NCBI RefSeq assembly: GCF_019801145.1
Contig: NZ_JAHVJQ010000013.1
Coordinates: forward strand, 48,043 to 112,042
Source of the DNA: Leisingera aquaemixtae
GTDB lineage: Bacteria; Pseudomonadota; Alphaproteobacteria; Rhodobacterales; Rhodobacteraceae
Length of the DNA: 64,000 nt
Reading direction: 5' to 3'
In this document: piece after piece, positions 54,331 to 63,823 of the stretch
How the letters are laid out: each line of letters begins with the position of its first letter
Numbering within the stretch: the stretch's first letter is position 1
Made by a program: the position numbers and the translations under genes
The notes under the pieces: model-generated
What the model was told of the DNA's origin: nothing
The model's database searches: none
What the model saw: only the letters and a program-made list of their open reading frames with translations

Positions 54331-54364
54331 GGCGGGCGGCACCTGACCAGTGCCGCCCGCCTTT
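54331..54364 (+). terminator. Perfect terminator hairpin in the nnrS leader
   Basis: 12-bp perfect stem GGCGGGCGGCAC (54331-54342) / GTGCCGCCCGCC (54350-54361), 7-nt loop, then TTT. It is oriented for + strand transcripts and ends 28 nt before the nnrS start, inside a divergent intergenic region where no gene ends. It may be an attenuator for nnrS or the end of a short RNA started near the Crp/Fnr box. Confidence 0.65.
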
Positions 54365-54391
54365 CATCTGCCCGGACGCTTGGAGGCCTTC

Positions 54392-55588
54392 ATGGCTGCG
54401 CGAACCGAATACACCGGACCTGTTCTCTTTTCCTTCGGCTTCAGGCCGTTTTTCCTGGGCGCCTGCCTGTTTGCCCTGCTGGCGGTTCCCGCCTGGCTGC
54501 TGATCTGGCAGGGCGGCCTGGAATACAGCGGCGTGTTCCAGCCTTCCGACTGGCACATTCACGAGATGATCTTCGGCTATGGCGCTGCGGTGGTGGCGGG
54601 TTTCCTGTTCACCGCGGTGCCGAACTGGACCGGGCGGCTGCCCGCGCGCGGCTGGCCGCTGGCGCTGCTGTCCGGCCTGTGGCTGCTGGGGCGGCTGGCG
54701 GCGGCGGGCTGGCTGGGGCTGCCCGCGCTGGGGGTGATGGCTGCCGACTGCGCCTTTCTGGCCGCGGTGATTGCCATGATCGCGCGGGAAATCATCGCCG
54801 GTGAAAACTGGCGCAACCTCAAGGTCCTGGTGCCGGTCACCCTGCTGGGCGTGGCCAACGCCTGCTTCCACATCGAGGCGATGTCCGGGGGCGCGGCCGA
54901 TGTCTCGCGCCGCCTGGGCATTGCGGTTCTGATCTTCCTGATCATGCTGATCGGCGGCCGGATCATCCCCAGCTTCACCCGCAACTGGCTGGCCAAGCAC
55001 GGGGCGGAAAAGATGCCGGTGCCCTTTGGCAAATTCGACGCCGTGACGCTGGTCTTCGGCGCGGCGGCGCTGCTGGCCTGGACCGCGGCGCCCTGGGCCG
55101 CTGTCAGCGGCGCGCTTCTGCTGGGTGCAGGCCTGCTGCACACGCTGCGGCTGGCACGCTGGCGCGGCCTTGCCACCCTGCCCGATCCGCTGCTGCTGAT
55201 GCTGCACCTGGCCTATGCGCTGATACCCGCGGGGCTGATCGCTGCGGGCGGCGTCCCCTTCGGACTGCTGGAGCCGGCGGCGGCGGCGCATATCCTGGGC
55301 ATCGGTGCCATTGGCGGCATGACGCTTGCGGTGATGATGCGCGCCACCATGGGCCACAGCGGCCGTCCGCTGGCGGCCGGCCCTGCCCTGACCGTTGCCT
55401 TCATGCTGCTGCTGGGCGCCGCCGCGGCGCGCATCGCGGGCAGCACGGAACTGGCCGCTGGCTGGGACGGCATCACGGTCTCTGCCGTCTTGTGGACCGC
55501 AGGCTTTGCGCTGATGGTGCTGAAAACCGGCCCCTGGCTTGTCACCCGGCGGCTCGGCCCGAAGAAGGTGTCGAAAGCACAGCCCTAG
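54392..55588 (+). CDS. nnrS: NnrS, haem-copper membrane protein of NO stress response
   Basis: 398 residues from ATG 54392 (GGAGG six bases upstream). About twelve membrane helices. Family motifs include FSFGFRPFFLGACLFALLAV at the N-terminus, PSDWHIHEMIFGYGAAVVAG with conserved His residues, GGRIIPSFTRNWLAKHG, and ATMGHSGRPLAAGPALTVAF. NnrS eases nitrosative stress; it does not itself encode NO reductase. Divergent from the Crp/Fnr regulator and one gene cluster away from norCBQD. Confidence 0.95.
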   Translation: MAARTEYTGPVLFSFGFRPFFLGACLFALLAVPAWLLIWQGGLEYSGVFQPSDWHIHEMIFGYGAAVVAGFLFTAVPNWTGRLPARGWPLALLSGLWLLGRLAAAGWLGLPALGVMAADCAFLAAVIAMIAREIIAGENWRNLKVLVPVTLLGVANACFHIEAMSGGAADVSRRLGIAVLIFLIMLIGGRIIPSFTRNWLAKHGAEKMPVPFGKFDAVTLVFGAAALLAWTAAPWAAVSGALLLGAGLLHTLRLARWRGLATLPDPLLLMLHLAYALIPAGLIAAGGVPFGLLEPAAAAHILGIGAIGGMTLAVMMRATMGHSGRPLAAGPALTVAFMLLLGAAAARIAGSTELAAGWDGITVSAVLWTAGFALMVLKTGPWLVTRRLGPKKVSKAQP

Positions 55589-55698
55589 GCCGCGCCTGAG
55601 GGTGCGGCAATAAAGGCCTGGCTCACGCAATTTTAACGGCCTTCTCAGACAGTGATATTCCGGTTAACAAAGGTCTGGAATGGAAGAGGAGGTCCTGA

Positions 55699-56697
55699 AT
55701 GCGGTGGAAAGCTGCTGCCGCTGCCGTGCTGCCGCTGCTGTTTTGGACTGCTCAGAGCCTGGCCGGGCCGGCCGGGCTCGACACGTTCCGTCGGCCGGAC
55801 ACGGTGCCGTTTCCTGATGAGGCCCCCTATAGCCGGGAACTTGCCACTCTCGGCAAGATGCTGTTCTTCGATCCGCGCCTTTCCGGCGGGCAGAACATCA
55901 GCTGCTCCAGCTGCCACAACCCGTCCTTCGGCTGGGAAGTGCCGGTGCCAAAACCCATCGGCGCAGCGAATACGCCGGTGCTCCGCCATGCGCCGACGCT
56001 CTTGAATGCTGCCTGGATCATGCCGCTGCTCTGGGACGGGCGTTCAACCAGCCTGGAGAAACAGGCGATCGGACCGATCACAGACCCGACGAAAATGAAC
56101 GCCACCTTCGACGGCATCATTGCCAGGCTGACGGCCGTGCGCGAGTACAAGTCCTGGTTCGAACGGCTGTTTCCAGACCGCGGCATCCGCAAGGAGACCA
56201 TCCTGAAAGCACTGGCCACCTACCAGCGCACCATTGTCAGCGGCGTAGCCAGTTTCGACCGCTGGGTGGAAGGGGATGAGACCGCGGTTTCCGAGGCTGC
56301 CAAACGCGGCTATGCGCTGTTCACCGGACGCGCCAATTGCGCATCCTGCCATACCGGCTGGATGTTCACGGACAACCAGCTGCATGACATCGGGCTGCGG
56401 GGCAGCGACCTGGGTGCTGGCGGGCTGGAACCGCGGGATGAGGACATGAACTTCCGGTTCAAGACCCCCGGCCTGCGCAATATCGCGCTGCGGGCGCCCT
56501 TTATGCACGACGGCTCCCTGGGATCGCTGCGCGCAGTGATCCGCCACTATGCAGCCGGCGGCGCTGAGGCCGGCCGCTCTCCGGAGATCAATGGGTTTGC
56601 CATCCCGGAAGAGGAGATTTCGGATCTGATCGCCTTTCTCGAAACGCTGACCGATACGGAAACCGATGTGCCAACCCCTATTTTGCCGGCCAACTGA
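55699..56697 (+). CDS. Di-haem cytochrome c peroxidase/MauG-family protein
   Basis: 332 residues. Signal peptide RWKAAAAAVLPLLFWTAQSLA. Two haem c sites: CSSCH (69-73) and CASCH (214-218). Further motifs: GKMLFFDPRLSGGQNISCSS, APTLLNAAW, MPLLWDGRSTSLEKQA, and the C-terminal RNIALRAPFMHDGSLGSLR, in which Met and His are candidate ligands. It would reduce H2O2 in the periplasm with electrons from cytochrome c. Only 25 nt separate it from the hybrid kinase gene, so the two probably share a transcript. Confidence 0.92.
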   Translation: MRWKAAAAAVLPLLFWTAQSLAGPAGLDTFRRPDTVPFPDEAPYSRELATLGKMLFFDPRLSGGQNISCSSCHNPSFGWEVPVPKPIGAANTPVLRHAPTLLNAAWIMPLLWDGRSTSLEKQAIGPITDPTKMNATFDGIIARLTAVREYKSWFERLFPDRGIRKETILKALATYQRTIVSGVASFDRWVEGDETAVSEAAKRGYALFTGRANCASCHTGWMFTDNQLHDIGLRGSDLGAGGLEPRDEDMNFRFKTPGLRNIALRAPFMHDGSLGSLRAVIRHYAAGGAEAGRSPEINGFAIPEEEISDLIAFLETLTDTETDVPTPILPAN

Positions 56698-56722
56698 TGC
56701 AGGCGGCTGAAGGCTTCCAGTC

Positions 56723-59089
56723 ATGAGCATCAGGCGCTCCATCGTCCTGCCGGTCCTGGTGATCGCAGTCGCGGCCTTGCTGGCGGCACTGCTGGTCGGC
56801 GGCATGGCGTTCTTTGCTTCTGCCCGCAAGGATGCCGTGCTCGAGGCCTCACTGGAAGTCACCCGCCGGACCAGCAGCGTCACTGCCGGCATCACAGCTG
56901 CCCAGGTCTATGCCCAGGACGTGCTGGCCATGACACGGCTGGTCCAGCAGCAGGAGGTGGCGCGCCAGTTTCATGCGTATCTGAATCAGATCAACGGTGA
57001 TCTGGGAGCGCTGATGCGTCTGCCGCTGACCCCGCCGCTGCGGGAGCAGGTTGTGGCGCTGGACACCGCGCTGTCGGAGTGGTGCGTCAAGGCGGTTGTG
57101 CTTCTTGGCATCAAGCCCGCGCAGCACATCCCCACCCTCAGCTCGCTCACGATGAGCAGCGAGACGGTGACTCAGCAGGCGGCGGCCGTAACGGCGCTGG
57201 CGGCGCAGCATGCGGAAACGGCAGCAGCGGAGGCAAAGGAAACCCTAACCCGCATCCTGGTGCTAGGGCTGTCCGGAACCACGCTGCTGATGGCCGCAGC
57301 GCTGATGTTTGCCATTCGCAAGGCGCGCGGCTTCTCTGCCGCAATGCAGCAGGCCGCCCGGAAGCTGCGGCGGCTGGCCACCCGCGAGCAGCCGGAAGCC
57401 CCGGAAGGCGACAATGAGATTGCCGCCGTCTTTGCCGCGCTCGACACGCTGGAAACCAGCCTGGAGGAAAAGAAGCGGATCGCCGACCGCCTGCTGCAGG
57501 AAAAAGCCAGGGCCGAAGCTGCCACCGAGACGAAATCCCGCTTTCTGGCTACCATGAGCCACGAGATCCGCACCCCGATCAACGGGGTGCTGGGCATGGC
57601 GGAGGTGCTGAACGAAACCAGCCTGACCCCCGAACAGCAGTCCTGCGCCGGCACCATTCTGGCCTCTTCCGAGGCGCTGCTGCGCATTGTCAACGATATC
57701 CTGGACTTCTCCAAGCTGGAGGCCGGCAAGGCGCAGCTGCTGGAGCAGCCATTCAACTTGCGCGACGTGATCTATGACGTGGCCACGCTGATGTCGCCCA
57801 GCGCCACCGCCAAAGGAGTGGAAGTCTGCATCGACATTCCCGAAGGTACCCCGGCAGTCTTCACCGGCGACAGCGGCCGGGTGCGGCAGATCCTGATGAA
57901 CCTTGTGGGCAATGCCGTCAAATTCACGCTCAAGGGCCATGTGAGCATCACCCTAAACTACGACACCTGCCACGGCATCCCGCTCTGCATTGACGTGCGC
58001 GACACTGGCGTCGGCATACCCGAAGACAGTATCAGCCAGATTTTCCACGCATTCGAACAGGTCGAAAGCACCACCGCGCGGCGGTTCGAAGGCACCGGGC
58101 TGGGGCTGGCCATCTCCGCGCGCCTGGCCAAGGCCATGGGCGGGCGGATTGACGTGGTTTCGGAGTCGGGCAAAGGCTCCTGTTTCACGGTCTGCCTGCC
58201 CTTGCCGGTGGCCGCTCCGGCCGCGACCCGCACACTGCCGCTGGCGGGCAAGCAGGTGGCGGTCGTCTCGGACCTCGCGTTTTCCCGCGAGGTGCGGCTG
58301 CGGCAGCTAGAATACTGGGGGGCAGGTACGCTGGCCCCAGACGGGCTGCCGGAGCTGCTGTCACAGCTGCAGGCGATGGCGGCAGAACAGAGGCGGCCGG
58401 ATCTGGTGCTGGTGGAAACCAGCCTGCCGCTGGAGCACGCCAGAGATTTTTGCCAGTGTCTGCACGCGCTGCCGGGCTGCCGGGAGCTACCCATCGTGTT
58501 CTGCGCCGGCAGCCAGCTGCTGGCGGATTATCAGGCGCTCAGAAGCTGCAAGACCGTGCATGTGCTGATGAAACCTGCCCGCAACCGGCTGCTGCTGCAG
58601 GCGCTGCAGGAAGCAATAGGCCCCGGCGCGGCGCAATCGCCCGCCCCCTTGCATCCCGGAGCGGCGCAAGCACCGGGCAGCCTCAGCCATCTGCGGGTGC
58701 TGGCGGCTGAGGACAACCGGACCAACCAGCTGGTCCTGAAGAAGATGCTGGCCCCGACTGGCATCCAGCTGACCATGTGCAGCAACGGACAGGAGGCGGT
58801 CAGCACATTTGCGGCGCAGACCTTCGATCTTGTGCTGATGGACATGTCGATGCCGGTGATGGACGGGCTTGAAGCCACCCGCCGCCTGCGGGCCTGGGAA
58901 CAGGAAAACGGCCGCGCCCCCTGCCCGGTTCTTGCCCTTACCGCAAATGTGCTGAGCGCGGATGAGGCCGCCTGCCGCGCAGCCGGGATGACGGGCTTTC
59001 TGTCCAAACCCGTGCGCAAGAAGGAACTGCTTGAATACATCGCCTATTGGACGTCGGCCCCAGCAGAGCAGAAGGCCCGGCCGGCCTGA
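56723..59089 (+). CDS. Hybrid sensor histidine kinase with degenerate plus active receiver
   Basis: 788 residues. An N-terminal helix (SIVLPVLVIAVAALLAALLV), a periplasmic sensor of about 140 residues rich in helices, a second helix (ILVLGLSGTTLLMAAALMFA), then HisKA with H280 (MSHEIRTPING). HATPase_c follows (ILMNLVGNAVKF; DTGVGIPED; GTGLGLAIS). A first receiver-like domain (about 505-620) has Glu565 where the phospho-Asp should be (VLVETSLP). A second receiver (about 650-775) has D707 (VLMDMSMPVMDG) and the Lys in LSKPVRK. It has no Hpt or output domain, so phosphate must pass to another protein. Follows the peroxidase gene by 25 nt. Confidence 0.92.
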   Translation: MSIRRSIVLPVLVIAVAALLAALLVGGMAFFASARKDAVLEASLEVTRRTSSVTAGITAAQVYAQDVLAMTRLVQQQEVARQFHAYLNQINGDLGALMRLPLTPPLREQVVALDTALSEWCVKAVVLLGIKPAQHIPTLSSLTMSSETVTQQAAAVTALAAQHAETAAAEAKETLTRILVLGLSGTTLLMAAALMFAIRKARGFSAAMQQAARKLRRLATREQPEAPEGDNEIAAVFAALDTLETSLEEKKRIADRLLQEKARAEAATETKSRFLATMSHEIRTPINGVLGMAEVLNETSLTPEQQSCAGTILASSEALLRIVNDILDFSKLEAGKAQLLEQPFNLRDVIYDVATLMSPSATAKGVEVCIDIPEGTPAVFTGDSGRVRQILMNLVGNAVKFTLKGHVSITLNYDTCHGIPLCIDVRDTGVGIPEDSISQIFHAFEQVESTTARRFEGTGLGLAISARLAKAMGGRIDVVSESGKGSCFTVCLPLPVAAPAATRTLPLAGKQVAVVSDLAFSREVRLRQLEYWGAGTLAPDGLPELLSQLQAMAAEQRRPDLVLVETSLPLEHARDFCQCLHALPGCRELPIVFCAGSQLLADYQALRSCKTVHVLMKPARNRLLLQALQEAIGPGAAQSPAPLHPGAAQAPGSLSHLRVLAAEDNRTNQLVLKKMLAPTGIQLTMCSNGQEAVSTFAAQTFDLVLMDMSMPVMDGLEATRRLRAWEQENGRAPCPVLALTANVLSADEAACRAAGMTGFLSKPVRKKELLEYIAYWTSAPAEQKARPA

Positions 59090-59322
59090 GATTTCCGGTC
59101 CTGCGCACTGCTTCTCCAAGGCAGGTGCAGGCCATCCGCACCGGCTCCTTCACGCAGGCACACGGTTTGACACGAAATCGTGAAGCGCTACCTGTGAAGG
59201 TGCAGCCCGGCATGGCTGCATCTGCGGGGGATAAAGCATTTACCGGTACTGGACGCGCTGGCGTTTCCGGTCCGCGCGATGGCATTTCCGGTGGCTGTTT
59301 TTACGAGTGATTGGGGGATCAC

Positions 59323-61356
59323 ATGTCCAGTTTACAGATCGGGGCCCCACGGCCCTCCGATGGCACGTCCGCAAATCCAGACAATCCCGATTGGGGCGCA
59401 ACCGGCACTGAACTTCTGAGAATGGCCGGCAGCGCGCTGGGGCCGGATGGCGAAATGGCGGGTGCAGACCGGCCGAACGCGCGCGTGCTTTCAAACCTTC
59501 TGTCGGCGCAGGACGGCGAGACAGTCAATGCCGCCGGAGCCTCGGACTTCCTGTGGATCTGGGGCCAGTTTCTGGACCACGATCTGTCGCTGACCGGGGC
59601 CGAAAGCGGTATCGAGGCAAACATCGAGGTTCCGGCCGGCGATCCGTTCTTTGATCCCTTCGGCACCGGCGAAGCCATCATTCCGTTCACCCGTGTGGAA
59701 CAGCACGAGGGTGAATTCCTGAATGAGATCACCGCCTGCATCGACGCCTCGATGATCTACGGTTCAACCGAAGAGATGGTCGCGGCAATGCGGGATGAAG
59801 GCGGCAAGCTGAAGATGACCGAGGAACATTTCCTGAATCTCGAAGGCGATGGCTTTCTGACCGGCGATGTCCGTGCCGCCGAAAATGTTGCCCTGACCTC
59901 GATGCACACGCTGTTCACCCGCGAGCACAACCGGCTGGTCGAGGAACTGGCGGCGAGGGATCCGTTGCTGACGGATGATGAACTGTTCGAGGCCGCCCGC
60001 GCCCGGGTCGAGGCGCTGGTGCAGGCGATCACCTTCAAGGAATTTTTGCCAATCCTGCTTGGCGATGATGCCTTTGGCGCCTACCAGGGCTATGACCCGG
60101 ACGTGAATCCGGGGATTGCGATCGAATTTTCCGGCGCCGTCTACCGGCTGGGGCATACGCTGCTGTCGGCCAATCTGCAGCGGGTCACCGAAAATGGCAC
60201 CCAACTGGACCCGCTGGCTCTGCGCGATGCGTTTTTCCAGCCGCATCTGGTCAGCCAGGACAGCATGATCGAAAATGTCCTGCGCGGGGCTGCCACCCAG
60301 ACTTCCGAAGCCATCGACACCCAGGTGGTGGAGGACGTGCGTTCCTTCCTGTTCGGGCCGCCGGGTGCCGGCGGGCTGGACCTGGCGGCGTTGAACATCC
60401 AGCGCGGCCGCGACATGGGTGTGGCCAGCTACAATGACCTGCGCGAAGCCCTGGGCCTGTCCCGCGCCGAAACCTTCTCCGACATCACCTCGGACGCTGC
60501 GCTGGCCGCCAAGCTCGAACTGGCCTATGGCGACACAGACCTGGTGGACGCCTGGACCGGCGGCCTTGCCGAAGACGCCATTGGCAACGGGCTGCTGGGT
60601 GAAACCTTCGCACTGGTCATGATCGACCAGTTCACCCGCCTGCGCGACGGCGACCCGTTCTGGAGCGAAGGGCGCGAAGGCATTCCGGCGGAAGAGCTGA
60701 AAGCGCTCTGGGACACGAGCCTGTCCGACGTCATCCTGCGCAACACCGATGTGCAGGCGCTGCAAAAGGACGTCTTTGCCGCGATGAACCGGATTGCCGG
60801 CACCGTCGATGACGACCTGCTTGCAGGCGGCAGCGGACAGGACTTCATCTTTGGCCGCAGGGGCGATGACGTCCTGGCCGGGCTGGCCGGCGCCGACGAC
60901 CTGCAAGGCGGCGGCGGACGCGACAGCCTGGCCGGCGGCACCGGGGCAGACTGCCTGGATGGCGGCGCCGGGGCCGACAGGCTGGCTGGCGGCAAGGGCT
61001 GGGACGAGCTGTCCGGCGGCGGCGGCAGGGACCGCCTGCTTGGCAACCGCGGCAACGACACCCTGGACGGCGGCGCAGGCCGGGACACCCTGAAAGGCGG
61101 CATGGGGGACGATTACCTCACCGGCGGCGCAGGCGCCGACTGCTTTGTCTTCAACAGCCAGCAGGGATGCAATGATACGGTTTCCGACTTCGAGCTTGGC
61201 ACCGATTTCACCAAGATTACCGGCCCGCACGATTTCACCGCGCAGGCGCAGGATACAGAAAACGGCTTGATGTTCACCTTCGGCAACAACTGTTCCGTGA
61301 CCTTTGAGGGCATCACGCTGGACGACTGGCTCGACTCCGGCGCAAGCTTTTTCTGA
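59323..61356 (+). CDS. Secreted animal-type haem peroxidase with RTX repeats
   Basis: 677 residues from ATG 59323 (GGGGGAT six bases upstream). The animal haem-peroxidase domain (1-490) has distal H86 in GQFLDHDLSLT, FTREHNRLVEEL, proximal H278 in YRLGHTLL and the conserved NIQRGRDMGVASYNDLRE. A C-terminal RTX region (about 500-612) carries tandem GGxGxDxLxGG nonapeptides (LAGGSGQDFIFGRRGDDVLA) that bind calcium. The last about 60 residues form a type I secretion tail (LDDWLDSGASFF). No Sec signal. This is a peroxicin-like exported peroxidase; bromide/iodide or chloride oxidation is possible. No type I exporter gene is next to it. Confidence 0.92.
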   Translation: MSSLQIGAPRPSDGTSANPDNPDWGATGTELLRMAGSALGPDGEMAGADRPNARVLSNLLSAQDGETVNAAGASDFLWIWGQFLDHDLSLTGAESGIEANIEVPAGDPFFDPFGTGEAIIPFTRVEQHEGEFLNEITACIDASMIYGSTEEMVAAMRDEGGKLKMTEEHFLNLEGDGFLTGDVRAAENVALTSMHTLFTREHNRLVEELAARDPLLTDDELFEAARARVEALVQAITFKEFLPILLGDDAFGAYQGYDPDVNPGIAIEFSGAVYRLGHTLLSANLQRVTENGTQLDPLALRDAFFQPHLVSQDSMIENVLRGAATQTSEAIDTQVVEDVRSFLFGPPGAGGLDLAALNIQRGRDMGVASYNDLREALGLSRAETFSDITSDAALAAKLELAYGDTDLVDAWTGGLAEDAIGNGLLGETFALVMIDQFTRLRDGDPFWSEGREGIPAEELKALWDTSLSDVILRNTDVQALQKDVFAAMNRIAGTVDDDLLAGGSGQDFIFGRRGDDVLAGLAGADDLQGGGGRDSLAGGTGADCLDGGAGADRLAGGKGWDELSGGGGRDRLLGNRGNDTLDGGAGRDTLKGGMGDDYLTGGAGADCFVFNSQQGCNDTVSDFELGTDFTKITGPHDFTAQAQDTENGLMFTFGNNCSVTFEGITLDDWLDSGASFF

Positions 61357-61367
61357 CGGTTTCAGCC

Positions 61368-61411
61368 GGCGGCGGCATACATTTGCGCCCGGCGCGGAAA
61401 GTGCCGCCGCC
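61368..61411 (+). terminator. Hairpin after the RTX peroxidase gene
   Basis: Perfect 10-bp stem GGCGGCGGCA (61368-61377) / TGCCGCCGCC (61402-61411) with an inner GC-rich stem-loop, 11 nt after the stop codon. It has no T-run. Confidence 0.5.
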
Positions 61412-61580
61412 GATCGGAAACTTCACAGCCGGCTGCCCGGCCGCGATGTCGTAACTCCATTGTCTGCTGACGCAATCAATGGACAGCAGCGGCCCGTCCC
61501 GCGCCTAAGATTCCCGATCAAATCTCCGCAGCGCTGCACGGCATGGCGGAGGGCGACAGGATCGGGGAGGACGCGCCGCC

Positions 61581-63512
61581 ATGAAAGACAAGACAACCAC
61601 CACAGACCAGGCAATGGCGCTGATCCGCGACGGCGACGTCGTGACCACCACCGGCTTTGTGCAAAGCTGCATCCCGGAAATGCTGCACGCGGCGCTGGAA
61701 AAGCGCTTCCTGGCAGAAGGCGCACCCCGCGACCTCACGCTGATCATGTGCGCAGGCGCCGGAGACAGCAAGGGGCTGGGCACCGGCCGGCTGCATCACG
61801 ACGGTCTCTTGCGCCGGGTGATCGCCGGCAACTTCGGCCGTATGCCCAAGGTCGCCCAGGCCGCACAGGAGAACAAGATCTGCGGCTACAACCTGCCCCA
61901 GGGGGTGATCTCGCAGCTCTACCGCGCCTGCGCCGCCGGCCAGCCCGGCCTGTTCTCCAAGGTCGGCCTGCACACCTATGTCGATCCGCGCCACGGCGGC
62001 GGCAAGGTCAACAAAGTGACCGAGGAGGACATCGTCCGCTACCACGAGGTCGATGGTGAAGAATGGCTATTCTACAAGGCGACCAAGATCGACGTCGCCT
62101 TCATCCGCGGCACCAGCGCCGACCGTTCCGGCAACATCAGTATGGAGCGCGAGGCGCTGACGCTGGACTGCCTGGCCCAGGCGATGGCCGCCCACAACAA
62201 CGGCGGCATCGTGATCGCCCAGGTGGAACGCATCGTCGAGGACGGCTCGATCAAGCCCAAGGACGTGAAGATCCCCGGCCTGCTGGTGGATTGCGTCTGC
62301 GTAGCCGACGATCCGGAGATGCACCGGATGAACTACGGCGTGCAGCACAATCCCGCGCTTTCGGGCGAAATCCGGGTGCCGGTTGAAGGCATCCCCAAGA
62401 TGCCGCTGGACCAGCGCAAGATCATCGCCCGCCGCGCGGCGTTTGAGCTGCCGCCCAACGGCGCCGTGAATCTCGGCGTCGGCGCGCCTGACGGCGTCGC
62501 CGCTGTGGCCAACGAGGAAAAGGCCACTCCCTATATCACCCTCACCACCGAAGCCGGCGCCGTCGGCGGGGTGCTGGCAGGCGGCTCAAGCTTCGGCTCC
62601 TCCGCCAATGCCGACGCCATCATCGACCAGAACCAGATGTTCGATTTCTACGACGGCGGCGGGCTGGACCTCACTTGCCTCGGCATGGCCGAATGCGATG
62701 CCGAGGGCAGTGTCAACGCCTCCCGCTTCGGCGGCCGCCTGAACGGCTGCGGCGGCTTCATCAACATCTCCCAGAACTCCCGCGCTGTGGTCTTCGCCGG
62801 CACCTTCACTGCCGGCGGGCTGAAAGTGGCGGTGGAAAACGGCGAGCTGCGCATCGTCCAGGAGGGCCGCAACAAGAAGTTCGTGCGCCTGATCGAACAG
62901 ATCACCTTCTCAGGGCCTTACGCCTCCAAGCGCTCGCAGCCGGTGCTGTATGTGACCGAACGCTGCGTGCTGCAGCTGACCCCCAAGGGGCTGGAACTGA
63001 TCGAGATTGCCCCCGGCATCGACCTGCAGCGCGACATTCTGGATCAGATGGAGTTCAAGCCCATCATCGAAAATGTCGCCCTGATGGATGCACGCATCTT
63101 CCGGGATGAGCCGATGGGGCTGATGAACGACCTGTTGAACCTCAATCTCTCCGAACGCGTCACCTATGACGCCGCCCGCCACACCATGTTCCTCAACCTC
63201 GAAGGCTGGAGCGTCCGCAAGAAGCAGGATGTCGAGGATCTGGACCGCGTGCTGCGGGACGCCTTTGCCAGAAGCGGCCGGGATGTGAACATGGTGATGA
63301 ACCAGAACGGCTTCCGCATCGCCGAGGACCTGCAGGACGACTATTCCGCCTCGGTCGGCCGGACGCTGGAGGCAAACAGCGCCTCGGTAGCCCATTACAC
63401 CACCAGCGCCTTCATGCGCCTGAAGATGCAGGGCGAGCTCGCCAGCCGCGGCGTGCAGCCGCATATCTTCGAGAGCGGCGAAGAGGCGCATCAGGCGATC
63501 TGGGGCTCCTGA
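61581..63512 (+). CDS. Acyl-CoA:acetate/3-ketoacid CoA-transferase (YdiF/Pct type) with C-terminal extension
   Basis: 643 residues. Fused alpha and beta subunit domains: the first half has DGDVVTTTGFVQSCIPEMLH, the second half GAVNLGVGAPDGVAAVANEE and the catalytic glutamate E324 in TTEAGAVGG, which forms the glutamyl-CoA thioester. The LTPKGLELIEIAPGIDLQRD motif ends the usual ~530-residue enzyme. About 100 further residues follow (MFLNLEGWSVRKKQDVEDLD and VMNQNGFRIAEDLQDDYSAS). The enzyme swaps CoA between short-chain acids. It stands alone and is followed by a GC-rich hairpin. Confidence 0.9.
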   Translation: MKDKTTTTDQAMALIRDGDVVTTTGFVQSCIPEMLHAALEKRFLAEGAPRDLTLIMCAGAGDSKGLGTGRLHHDGLLRRVIAGNFGRMPKVAQAAQENKICGYNLPQGVISQLYRACAAGQPGLFSKVGLHTYVDPRHGGGKVNKVTEEDIVRYHEVDGEEWLFYKATKIDVAFIRGTSADRSGNISMEREALTLDCLAQAMAAHNNGGIVIAQVERIVEDGSIKPKDVKIPGLLVDCVCVADDPEMHRMNYGVQHNPALSGEIRVPVEGIPKMPLDQRKIIARRAAFELPPNGAVNLGVGAPDGVAAVANEEKATPYITLTTEAGAVGGVLAGGSSFGSSANADAIIDQNQMFDFYDGGGLDLTCLGMAECDAEGSVNASRFGGRLNGCGGFINISQNSRAVVFAGTFTAGGLKVAVENGELRIVQEGRNKKFVRLIEQITFSGPYASKRSQPVLYVTERCVLQLTPKGLELIEIAPGIDLQRDILDQMEFKPIIENVALMDARIFRDEPMGLMNDLLNLNLSERVTYDAARHTMFLNLEGWSVRKKQDVEDLDRVLRDAFARSGRDVNMVMNQNGFRIAEDLQDDYSASVGRTLEANSASVAHYTTSAFMRLKMQGELASRGVQPHIFESGEEAHQAIWGS

Positions 63513-63823
63513 GAGCACCTCCGCCAGAGCCGGCCCCGCAGCGGGCCGGCCCCTGTCCCGCACCGCCGTTCCGCGCCCTCCCGGCAGCCATCCGCCTCCG
63601 CTTCAGCGGCGCATTTCCGGGCCTCCCCGCCCCCGAAAGCAGCGCCTCCAGAACCAGTCATCGCATTGAAATAAAGCCGTTTTCTAGCACAGCTTGATGC
63701 CCTCTCCGCCCCCGCGGCAAGGAGCGCGGAAGGATTTCCGGAGCAGCCGGAAAAAGAACTGCATTTTTTTTCAAAAACCCCCTTGCACCCCCCCGCAACA
63801 AACTTTAGACAGCGCCTCACCGA
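63513..63823. other. 311-nt gene-free region before tRNA-Gln
   Basis: No gene seen. It begins with a terminator-like hairpin, GCCGGCCC (63529-63536) / GGGCCGGC (63543-63550) with a 6-nt loop, that follows the CoA-transferase. The last 130 nt become AT-richer (TTGAAATAAAG at 63665, a T8 run near 63763) and should hold the tRNA promoter. Confidence 0.5.

Noticed and set aside
60820..61160. Tandem repeats considered as a CRISPR array or DNA repeat
   Set aside because: They are in-frame RTX nonapeptide codons (GGxGxDxLx) of the haem peroxidase; no CRISPR array was seen anywhere in the window.
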